A DNA stretch of 64,000 nucleotides from Sinorhizobium sp. A49 (lineage in GTDB: Bacteria; Pseudomonadota; Alphaproteobacteria; Rhizobiales; Rhizobiaceae): positions 62,001-126,000 of the forward strand of contig NZ_MUNW01000049.1 of NCBI RefSeq assembly GCF_002002725.1, read 5' to 3'. The position numbers and the translations under genes are program-made. A model generated the notes under the pieces. That model was not told the DNA's origin. It saw only the letters and a program-made list of their open reading frames with translations, and searched no databases. Position 1 is the stretch's first letter. Every line of letters starts with the position of its first letter. Below, piece after piece: positions 16,824-24,178 of the stretch.

Positions 16824-17843
16824 TCAGGACGCGCGCTGCGGGTCGCTTGCGCCGGCTGACATTCGTGCCTGCTCATCCCAGGTCGACAGCAGCGACATGA
16901 TCTCAAGCGAATCGGACAGGCTTGGCGCCGGGCGCGACGCTTCCGTTACGCCCGCCTTCAAACAGCTCTCGACCAACCGCACCTGATGGCCGAAGGCGTC
17001 GTGATCGGAATGCACGACGATCTCCTCGGGCGGGTGACCATACTCGCAAAGCTCCATCCGGTTTTGGCCTGCCACCGGCAGCCAAGGGTTGGTGAGAAAC
17101 CGCAGGCTGCCGCGCTCCCCGTGGATGGAGAAAGCGAAAGACATGCCGAAGCTGTCGGTCGATTGCAGCGTGGCGAGAACACCGTTGTCGAAACGGACCG
17201 ACAGGCTTGCATCGCAGATGTTGCCGTCATGCGGTGAGACGTTGCCGAAAGCGCTGGTCGCCCGTGCTGAAAAAGCATCCGGCCCGCAGGCCGTCTGGAT
17301 CACGTAATGCAGCAGTGAGGCCGGGTAGCAGCCGAGATTGAAGATCGTGCCTCTGCCCAGCGGGTTGACGAATTTCCAGATGTCGGCGGCGTAGAGCCCC
17401 GAAACCGACCGGATCGCGCCGAGCCGACCGGACTGCAGGATTTCGCCTGCCTTGGCCATCAACGGATGGCACAGATACATCAGGCCTTCGAGAAAGAAGA
17501 TGTCACGGGCACGCACAGCCTGAGCCAGCGGCTCTGCGTCGGCCATCGTCGTGGTCAGCGACTTCTCCGACAAAACGGCCTTGCCCTTTTCCGCAGCGCG
17601 GATCACCGCCTCATGATGCATGTTGTTGGGCAGGCCGACATAGACGACATCGATGGCAGGGTCGTCGAGCAGCGCGTCGTAGCCGGAATAGTGCTTGGCA
17701 ATACCGTGCCGGGCGGCAAAATCGGAACGACGCTGCGCATCGCGCCCGGCCACCGCCTCGATGCGTGAGCCGTCGCTTGCGCCGATGGCCTCGGCCATGG
17801 TGTCGGAAATGAAGCTCGTTCCAAGAATTCCCCAGCGCAGCAT
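16824..17843 (-). CDS. Gfo/Idh/MocA family oxidoreductase
   Basis: A 339-residue NAD(P)-dependent dehydrogenase. The N-terminal Rossmann domain starts WGILGTSFISDTMAEAI, continues with DVVYVGLPNNMHHE and the nucleotide/catalytic loop KAVLSEKSLTTT, where the family's usual EKP is EKS. The C-terminal alpha/beta domain (about 125-320) carries NLGCYPASLLHYV. These enzymes oxidise or reduce sugars, inositols and related polyols. It starts 12 bases after the stop of the SAH-hydrolase-like gene, so the two are surely co-transcribed and probably act in one pathway. Confidence 0.87.
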   Translation of the reverse strand: MLRWGILGTSFISDTMAEAIGASDGSRIEAVAGRDAQRRSDFAARHGIAKHYSGYDALLDDPAIDVVYVGLPNNMHHEAVIRAAEKGKAVLSEKSLTTTMADAEPLAQAVRARDIFFLEGLMYLCHPLMAKAGEILQSGRLGAIRSVSGLYAADIWKFVNPLGRGTIFNLGCYPASLLHYVIQTACGPDAFSARATSAFGNVSPHDGNICDASLSVRFDNGVLATLQSTDSFGMSFAFSIHGERGSLRFLTNPWLPVAGQNRMELCEYGHPPEEIVVHSDHDAFGHQVRLVESCLKAGVTEASRPAPSLSDSLEIMSLLSTWDEQARMSAGASDPQRAS

Positions 17844-17855
17844 GTGTCAGTTCCC

Positions 17856-19019
17856 TCAGCGGTGCAGTTCGAGATAGGCGGATGCGACCATGGCGTCGAT
17901 GTCCCCGGGGACCGGCACGACGCACATCGAAGCGTCGAGTGTCCGGCTCGCCACCCTCTCCAGGCAGCGGGCCTGGAGCGCAAAGCCGAGATCCATGGAT
18001 TCGACTGAATTGCCAAGGGCCCTTGGCCCGGCAAGATTGGCCATGTGGCCTGCGCCAAGACTATGGATGCGCCGGCCATCGGCAAGGATGATCGTCTCGA
18101 TGCCCTCGTCGAGATAGCTTTCCGCCGACATCACCGCGGCGTCGGCGCGCATGCCGGCGATGTCGATCTCGTGCGGGAAGTGCCCGCCATTGAGAAGGAT
18201 GACGCCGTCCTTGAGCGCTGCGAGATCGGAAGCCGTCAGGATGTTTGCGGAGCCGGTGACCGTGACGATGACGTCGGCCGAGCGTATGGCGTCATCGCGC
18301 CTGGGTGTGGAGAAGCCGTCGAGATGGGCTTCGAGTGCGGCAACCGGGTCGATGTCGACGACGCTGACGGCGCTGTAGGCATTTCGGAAGCAGGCGGCGG
18401 TGCCCTTGCCGCAGGCGCCATAGCCGAAAACGGTCACGCGCTTGCCGTTGGTCGAGCGATTTGTGAACCGCATGTAGCTTTCGAACAGGCTCTGGCCAAC
18501 GGCATGACGGTTTTCGGCGAACTGCTTGATGGGGCTGTCGTTGATAACAAGCACGGGCAGGCCGATCGCATCGCACATCGGCTGCAGCCGGGCCCGGCCA
18601 GACGTGGTCTCCTCCGTGCCGCCGAGCAAGGTCGGGTAGGGCCGTTCGGCGACGCGGGCGAAAAGGTCGCCGCCATTGTCAAGCAGCAGGTCGGGTTGAT
18701 GATCGAGCAGGTCATTGATGAAGCCGGAATGTGCCGTTGCATCGGTCGTCTGCCCACCGATGACGGTGATACCCTCACGTCTTAGATAATCGACCGTCGC
18801 CGGCTGGGTGCTGTTCAGATTGCCGGTCGCTACGAGCTTCGCGCCGCCGGCCTTGAGCGTCATCAGCAATGCCACCGTCTTCGGCTCCAGATGGATCGCC
18901 GTTCCGATCGTCAAACCGTTGAACGGCTGGGTTGCCTCGAACTCGGTGGCAATGGCGCGCAGGAGCGCACAGCTTTGCCCGACCCACTCGATGCGGGACG
19001 GATGGCTGGAGGTGGGCAT
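17856..19019 (-). CDS. Divergent S-adenosylhomocysteine-hydrolase-like NAD-binding protein
   Basis: A 387-residue homologue of adenosylhomocysteinase, shorter than the usual 430-470. Retained: His43 (human His55), the EETTSG motif at 136-141 (human Glu156), Lys165 (Lys186), Asn170 (Asn191), the NAD motif VFGYGACGKG (197-206) and His280 in NGGHF (His301). Changed: Asp190 to Glu169, Cys195 to Val, DDGG to DNGG, the GHPSF loop (His353, adenine pocket) to AGPRA, and the C-terminal KPDHYRY tail is missing. The redox core is kept while the nucleoside pocket is altered, so this is probably not the housekeeping enzyme. The ATG at 19019 follows a weak AGGAT. Confidence 0.8.
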   Translation of the reverse strand: MPTSSHPSRIEWVGQSCALLRAIATEFEATQPFNGLTIGTAIHLEPKTVALLMTLKAGGAKLVATGNLNSTQPATVDYLRREGITVIGGQTTDATAHSGFINDLLDHQPDLLLDNGGDLFARVAERPYPTLLGGTEETTSGRARLQPMCDAIGLPVLVINDSPIKQFAENRHAVGQSLFESYMRFTNRSTNGKRVTVFGYGACGKGTAACFRNAYSAVSVVDIDPVAALEAHLDGFSTPRRDDAIRSADVIVTVTGSANILTASDLAALKDGVILLNGGHFPHEIDIAGMRADAAVMSAESYLDEGIETIILADGRRIHSLGAGHMANLAGPRALGNSVESMDLGFALQARCLERVASRTLDASMCVVPVPGDIDAMVASAYLELHR

Positions 19020-19090
19020 GGCGAGGATCCTGAATGTCTGTCGATGGTGCCGGCAACATAATCCGGGCAACATGTCCACGGGCAGAGACA

Positions 19091-20017
19091 TTAAACTGCG
19101 GCGGAGGGCAGTTTTCCTTCCAGGTTAAGCCCCTCCGCGAGAAGCCAGGTCCGAAGCGCTGCAATCGGCTTGCGATCCCTGTCGGCGATACGACAGCAGA
19201 AGCGATAGCCGGTCGGCCGGCTGACGAAACCAAAGGGCGCTTCGAGCGCACCGGAGGCAAGCTCAGCCTCGATCGATGCCGCCGGCGCGATGGTGACGCC
19301 GAGCCCGCTACGGGCGGCGCTGAGCGCCAGCGTCAGGTCATCCACCTCGATGCGCTTGCGAAAGCGGATGGGTGGATTGCCGCTTTCGCGAAACCAGTCG
19401 TCCCAGAGATACGGCACGTTGCGGGCGATCAGCGCCGTCATGTCTGCCAGATCGACGAGCGACGGTTGTCCGGCGGCAAGCACCGGGCCGAACCGATCGG
19501 CCATGAAGGCGGTTGCCGATATGTCGGGGAGCGGCCGGTACTCGCCGCCAACGATCAGGGCGTCGATTTCGGGCCTGTCGGTCAGCGACTGGGTGACGGC
19601 AACCGGGATGATGTCGACCTCGAGCCCCGGCACGGCGCTCGACAGCGCCGCCAGGCGCGGCATCAGCCATGCGGATGCCATCGGCATCGGAACACCAAGC
19701 CGCAGCCGGACCGTGCTACCGCTCGACGAAATCTCCTCCGCCGCGCGCGACACGATGGCGAAGGCGACGCCGACGGCATCGGCGAGCCGTTGCCCGGCCG
19801 GATTGAGCGTCACCCGTCCGCTTTCGCGATCGAGCAGTGCAAAGCCGAAATGCTCCTCAAGGCTCGCAAGCTGCTGGCGTACGGCCCCGGGCACGACACC
19901 GAGCTCGATCGCGGCCGCGCGCAGACTGCCGCAGCGGGCGAGCGCATCGAAGGCGCGGAGCGCATTGAGCGGCGGCAACGGGCGCTGCGATTTCAAGAGC
20001 AGATCATCTGTTGGCAT
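19091..20017 (-). CDS. LysR-family regulator, GcvA-like
   Basis: A 308-residue regulator with the GcvA-type N terminus: PLPPLNALRAFDALARCGSLRAAAIELGVVPGAVRQQ in pattern, which differs from standard LysR proteins in the RAFDA and GAVRQQ signatures. The effector domain spans about 95-300. It lies 71 bases upstream of the SAH-hydrolase-like gene on the same strand, so it is either the first gene of that operon or its cis-encoded regulator. GcvA-type proteins often control amino-acid or small-metabolite pathways. Confidence 0.86.
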   Translation of the reverse strand: MPTDDLLLKSQRPLPPLNALRAFDALARCGSLRAAAIELGVVPGAVRQQLASLEEHFGFALLDRESGRVTLNPAGQRLADAVGVAFAIVSRAAEEISSSGSTVRLRLGVPMPMASAWLMPRLAALSSAVPGLEVDIIPVAVTQSLTDRPEIDALIVGGEYRPLPDISATAFMADRFGPVLAAGQPSLVDLADMTALIARNVPYLWDDWFRESGNPPIRFRKRIEVDDLTLALSAARSGLGVTIAPAASIEAELASGALEAPFGFVSRPTGYRFCCRIADRDRKPIAALRTWLLAEGLNLEGKLPSAAV

Positions 20018-20219
20018 AATGCGCCTCCGCCGACATCGGAGCCTGGTGCATAAACCAAGAGACTACCCGCTGTCGAACGCGGCATTCTCGCTTGCTGCTT
20101 GAGTGCCTCTGGGTCTCATGAGAACGCTGATGGATGTAGCTTAGAAAAATTGAATATTTCGAAGGATTTTTGCGACAGCATCGCCTAGAGCCAAGTCAGT
20201 GCAGCCTGCTCTTTCGTTT

Positions 20220-21218
20220 ATGGGCAGAGGAGACAAGGGAAGAAGACAATGCTTGGATGCCATCGTGATGAGCGTATCGCCTAGTCGTGCCGGCGCGGAT
20301 GCACCTGTGAAGAGCGCGGTGCGGTTCTCCCGCGATCAACTCTCCCTCATTCTTGCCGCCTTGCCCGATCCGGCCTTCATCCTGACCCGCAGTGGCCGGT
20401 ATGCGGCCCTGTTCGGTGGGGCTGACCACCGCTACTATCACGATGGCAGCAGCCTTGTCGGGCAGAGCGTTTACGATGTCCTTGCCCATGACAAGGCGCA
20501 CTGGTTCGCGCAGGAAATCGAAAAGGCGCTCGGTTCCAGGGCGTTGCACATTGTTGAATACAGCCTTGCCGGCAGCGATGTTAAGGGCCTTGAAGATGCT
20601 GGTCCCGCTCACCCGATCTGGTTCGAGGGACGCGTGCAGGCCCTCGATTTTCCTGTCGACGGCGAAGATGCCGTGGTCTGGGTTGCCAGCAACATCACCG
20701 AAAAAAATGCCATTGAGCATCAGTTGCGGCAACAAAGCGAGACCGATCCGCTGACCGGGCTCAACAACCGCCGAAAGCTGCTCGATGTGCTTGCGATCGA
20801 ATTCGATCTGGCCACTCGCACCCGTCAACCGACATGCCTCTTGATGTTCGACGTCGACAACTTCAAGGCGGTGAATGACGAGCTGGGGCATTCCGTCGGC
20901 GATGAGCTGCTGGCGACGATTGCAACGGTCTGCCGACGCACACTGCGGTCGGACGATGTTCTGGCCCGGCTCGGGGGCGACGAGTTCGTTGTGCTGATGC
21001 CGGGGACGACGAGTGGCGAGGGCGGCCTCGTCGCCAACGGCTTGCGCCAGCAAATCTCACTGGAACTGCAGTCAAAGTTGGCGCTTTCCTCCACGATCAG
21101 TGGTGGCCTCACTGAAATTTCCCGGTCTGATACCAGCATCGGCGATATTTTGCGGCGGGCCGATGATGGCCTTTATCAATCCAAACGCAACGGCCGCAAC
21201 CAGATCACGATCGTTTGA
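20220..21218 (+). CDS. PAS-GGDEF diguanylate cyclase
   Basis: A cytoplasmic protein of about 330 residues: a PAS-like sensor (ILAALPDPAFILTRSGRYAALFGG onward in pattern) and a GGDEF domain with SETDPLTGLNNRRKL, the metal/substrate strand FDVDNFKAVND and the active motif RLGGDEF. An RSDD I-site lies exactly five residues before GGDEF, so feedback inhibition by cyclic di-GMP is expected. It should make c-di-GMP from two GTP. The start is uncertain: the frame opens at GTG 20199, has ATG at 20220 and 20268, and a TTG at 20253 with AAGGGAAGAAG before it. Confidence 0.85.
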   Translation: MGRGDKGRRQCLDAIVMSVSPSRAGADAPVKSAVRFSRDQLSLILAALPDPAFILTRSGRYAALFGGADHRYYHDGSSLVGQSVYDVLAHDKAHWFAQEIEKALGSRALHIVEYSLAGSDVKGLEDAGPAHPIWFEGRVQALDFPVDGEDAVVWVASNITEKNAIEHQLRQQSETDPLTGLNNRRKLLDVLAIEFDLATRTRQPTCLLMFDVDNFKAVNDELGHSVGDELLATIATVCRRTLRSDDVLARLGGDEFVVLMPGTTSGEGGLVANGLRQQISLELQSKLALSSTISGGLTEISRSDTSIGDILRRADDGLYQSKRNGRNQITIV

Positions 21219-21517
21219 TGCGGTGTCGGTGGGCGCCCGGCGCGGTGGCGCGTCTGCGATAGCTGTCGATTGCACAGCGGCGTGCAGACATGGATCGATG
21301 TGACGGCGCGTGAGCTGGCCGGCGAGGGTAGGTGCCGGCAAGCGCCGGCGAAGGCTTGCGATCTCCACCTTTTGCTCATGGGCTCCCTCCTGCAGCACGT
21401 AGCACGGCCGGAAGGACTAAGCGTCTACCCGGATGACGGATGTATTGCGGCAGCCATGCCCGTTTTGCTTAGTTGACCGCTGCGGGGCGTGCACCGATCC
21501 TGTCGGTCAGGGACAGG

Positions 21518-21865
21518 ATGGGGTCAGCTATGTGTGAGGCGTGGCAGCGATCATTGATCGAAGAAGACGAGCTCGTAAAAAAGGCGGCGACAACCATTCC
21601 GAGGCTGCTGGAGCATCCGGGCATTACGCTCGACCAGGCATCTCGTCTGCACGTGAACATCGACGAGTGCGTCGAGCGAATGGATGTGCTGATCATGGCG
21701 CTTGAGGAGAACAGTGTCGACCGATCCTGGATCCAGATGGCGACAACGATCAGAAACAGTTGGGAGAGGCTTGCAGAAGACGCGGCGAAGAAGGTTCTCG
21801 TCTTCAGTGGTACCTCCGACACTACCGTCCGCGACGACAGCATGCGGAAGGTTATGGGGGGATAA
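21518..21865 (+). CDS. Hypothetical protein, helical
   Basis: A 115-residue, mostly helical, soluble protein without signal peptide, membrane span or recognised motif (LLEHPGITLDQASRLHVNIDECVERMDVLIMAL in pattern). The ATG at 21518 follows AGGGACAGG; an in-frame ATG at 21530 is equally possible. The gene is isolated between two gene-poor gaps. It is reported as likely real on coding quality only. Confidence 0.5.
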   Translation: MGSAMCEAWQRSLIEEDELVKKAATTIPRLLEHPGITLDQASRLHVNIDECVERMDVLIMALEENSVDRSWIQMATTIRNSWERLAEDAAKKVLVFSGTSDTTVRDDSMRKVMGG

Positions 21866-22037
21866 CCCCGTAATCTGCAAACAGGGGCACGGCCGTATCC
21901 ACTGGCAACTGCGTGTTGGCCAGGAATGATGGCGGCGTCGGCGGGCTGTTCATCCTGGCGGGGTACGGGTGATCAACCCCCGTTTCGCCCACTGCAACCA
22001 ACACCGGCCATGTCCGTCTATTCGCCACCCAGACCAA
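21852..22037 (-). CDS. Possible 61-residue ORF
   Basis: A short minus-strand frame whose product looks protein-like in its second half (RMNSPPTPPSFLANTQLPVD in pattern) but has no visible Shine-Dalgarno and no known family. It overlaps the 3' end of the preceding gene by 14 bases. It could be a gene remnant. Confidence 0.2.
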   Translation of the reverse strand: MVWVANRRTWPVLVAVGETGVDHPYPARMNSPPTPPSFLANTQLPVDTAVPLFADYGVIPP

Positions 22038-22460
22038 TCGTCACACGCCGCACTTCGGTCGCGCGGGGCTGTGGCCTGCTGTTCCTGACTTGAAGCGTGT
22101 CTGGCGTCACGTGGCGGCCCCGCGCCTGTTCAATGGCCCGGTTGCGGCGTTGGTCCGATATCGACACTTCAGGAGTGCCACAAACCCTTTTGGTATCGGG
22201 GGTTGGTCATGCCGGTTGGCTGTCGTGACCACCATCTGGCGTCTCTCAAACTGGTCGGCCTTGCGCCGCTCACGTCGCGCGGCGGGGGCAGGGGCGGCGG
22301 TCTCGAGCATGGCGGCGATTGAGACACACTCGCCTTCTTCCGCGGCAAAAGTTGGTGTTCGGTCGAATTTTAAACTTGACTATTATAGACATGTTTTCAA
22401 TTTTACGCCCGTTCGCGCAAAGCACCACACGCGGATGAACCCGCTCCCGGCCAGGATCCC
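21866..22460. other. Long gene-poor stretch before the sigma-factor gene
   Basis: Almost 600 bases without a convincing gene. An AT-rich segment around 22370-22405 contains a TTGACT -35-like hexamer and is the probable promoter region of the ECF sigma gene. It lacks the predicted FecI-type motif found before the next two genes. Confidence 0.4.
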
Positions 22461-22982
22461 ATGACGACCGAGACCCAATCCGAAACGCGCGTCGATATCT
22501 TTCTTGCCCACCGTCCGGCGCTCATCGCCTATGCGGTTCGCCTGCTCGGTTCGCGCGATGCTGCCGAAGATATCGTCCAGGATGCGTTTGTTCGGTTCCT
22601 GCCCTCCAGCACCCGATCGGTTTCGAAGGGCCAGCTCCTTGCCTATCTCTACCGCACAGTCAGGAACCTTTCGCTCGACGTTTTGAGGCGCCGGAAGGTG
22701 GCCGCGATCGGCCATCAGGACGATGTCCCGTTCTGGTCGGTACCTGCCGACGTGCCCACGCCGGAGCAATCGGCTTTGCTGTGCGACGACATCAGCCGGA
22801 TCTCGCAGATCCTCTGCGAACTGCCGGCTGAAGCGAGGGTAGCCGTCGAGATGCACCGCTTCGGTGGCTACACGCTTGAAGAAGTGGCAGCGCATCTCGG
22901 CATCTCCACCGCCAGCGCGCATCGCTACGTCACGGCGGCGATGATGAAGATTGCCACGGCACTTCTTGTCAACGCGACTTAA
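22461..22982 (+). CDS. ECF sigma factor, FecI-like
   Basis: A 173-residue extracytoplasmic-function sigma factor. Region 2 (about 10-75) contains LLGSRDAAEDIVQDAFVRF, and region 4 (about 112-165) contains ELPAEARVAVEMHRFGGYTLEEVAAHLGIS in pattern, with the recognition helix SAHRYV. Followed by FecR and a TonB-dependent receptor with a signalling domain, it is the sigma of an iron- or heme-responsive surface-signalling system. Two matching promoters downstream are its likely targets. Confidence 0.9.
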   Translation: MTTETQSETRVDIFLAHRPALIAYAVRLLGSRDAAEDIVQDAFVRFLPSSTRSVSKGQLLAYLYRTVRNLSLDVLRRRKVAAIGHQDDVPFWSVPADVPTPEQSALLCDDISRISQILCELPAEARVAVEMHRFGGYTLEEVAAHLGISTASAHRYVTAAMMKIATALLVNAT

Positions 22983-22994
22983 AGTGGTCGCTCC

Positions 22995-23027
22995 CTGAGA
23001 AAAAAAAAGCGCGTCATTCGTCTTTGT
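22995..23027 (+). promoter_or_regulatory. Predicted FecI-type sigma promoter before fecR
   Basis: CTGAGAAAAAA, a 13-base spacer, CGTCTTTGT. The same two blocks recur before the TonB receptor gene with a 12-base spacer, and nowhere else that I found. The layout fits an ECF -35/-10 pair. Confidence 0.6.
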
Positions 23028-23082
23028 CAAAAGAGGGATTGTTCGGGTAGAAGTGCCTCTGAAGAGGCCAGACCGGCATAGG

Positions 23083-24072
23083 ATGTCATTGACCCAAGAT
23101 CAGCAAATCTCAGCTGTTACCCTGGAAGAAGCCATGGACTGGTTTCTGCGGTTGAAGGCCGAGCCCAATTGTCCCGACCTGGTCTCCGACTTCCAGCACT
23201 GGTTGCATCGCTCCGACGATCATCGGCGGGCGTGGGAGTATGCGCTTCGGACGTGGCAGCTTATGGGAGAAGTCGCTCCGGTGCATGAGCAACTATGGGC
23301 GGACGCGCCACGCGCCAAAGTCATGCCGATCACCGGCCGCCGCTGGCGCCGCCCGGTGATCGCCTCCGTCGCCGCCATTGCCGCCACCCTGTTGCTCGTC
23401 CTTGCCGGCCCCTCACTGCTGATCCGCCTTCAGGCGGACCACATCACCACCACCGGCCAGAATGCCAGCGTCGCGCTGGAGGATGGAACGGTGATCGAGC
23501 TTGGCGGCGACAGTGCCATAAAGACCGAAATGACGGCCGCCGGACGCCACGTCACCCTGCTTTCCGGCGAAGCGTTTTTCGATGTCGCACATAATCCGGC
23601 GCGTCCTTTCACGGTGGAGGCGGGAGGGGTCCAGGTGCTGGTCGTCGGCACCGCTTTCGATGTCCGGCTTGCGGGTGAGGAAACGACCGTCGAGCTGGAG
23701 CGAGGCGTCGTCCAGGTGTCGATCGGTGAAGCCAGGGAGACACCGGACTTCCAGCTGCTTCCAGGCGAAATGGCTGTTGTAAACAGAAGCGACGGTGCGG
23801 TTACCCGCAACACCATCCAGCCCGATCAGGTCGCCGCCTGGCGCAGCGGACGGATCTTCGTCAAGGATGCTTCCATCGGCGCGGTCGCCGCGCAGCTTCA
23901 GCGCTATCATTCGGCCTGGATCGCGGTGCCCGACCGAAAGCTCGCCGGTCTCAAGGTCACCGGCCTCTACGATCTTCACGATCCGGACAGTGCGTTGAAG
24001 GCGCTGGTCGAGCCCTATGGCGGCCGCGTGCGGACATTTTCGTCCTATGGCCGCCTGCTGACGCAATACTGA
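23083..24072 (+). CDS. FecR-like anti-sigma/sigma regulator
   Basis: A 329-residue inner-membrane regulator. The N-terminal cytoplasmic domain (DUF4880-type, EAMDWFLRLKAEPNCP and HRRAWEYALRTW) binds the sigma factor, one membrane span follows (VIASVAAIAATLLLVLAG, about 92-110), then the periplasmic FecR domain (TTTGQNASVALEDGTVIELG onward in pattern, LLSGEAFFDV) and a C-terminal STN-like module with LAGLKVTGLYDL. It relays receptor occupancy to the sigma factor. The start is uncertain; a GTG 30 bases upstream is open. Confidence 0.9.
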   Translation: MSLTQDQQISAVTLEEAMDWFLRLKAEPNCPDLVSDFQHWLHRSDDHRRAWEYALRTWQLMGEVAPVHEQLWADAPRAKVMPITGRRWRRPVIASVAAIAATLLLVLAGPSLLIRLQADHITTTGQNASVALEDGTVIELGGDSAIKTEMTAAGRHVTLLSGEAFFDVAHNPARPFTVEAGGVQVLVVGTAFDVRLAGEETTVELERGVVQVSIGEARETPDFQLLPGEMAVVNRSDGAVTRNTIQPDQVAAWRSGRIFVKDASIGAVAAQLQRYHSAWIAVPDRKLAGLKVTGLYDLHDPDSALKALVEPYGGRVRTFSSYGRLLTQY

Positions 24073-24099
24073 AAATCCTGACTAAAATATTCAATTTAT

Positions 24100-24131
24100 C
24101 TGAGAAAAAAGATGCAGGTCCTCGTCTTTGT
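24100..24131 (+). promoter_or_regulatory. Predicted FecI-type sigma promoter before the TonB receptor
   Basis: CTGAGAAAAAA, a 12-base spacer, CGTCTTTGT, nearly the same as the site at 22995. It ends about 48 bases before the receptor start codon. Confidence 0.6.
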
Positions 24132-24178
24132 TGAAAAGCGCTCGGCAACGGAGCGCAGTTCAAGGAGATGAGAGTACG

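Noticed and set aside
17856-19019. Housekeeping adenosylhomocysteinase (ahcY)
   Set aside because: Too short, several substrate-pocket residues are altered, the C-terminal NAD-binding tail is missing, and the locus is not a methyl-cycle context.
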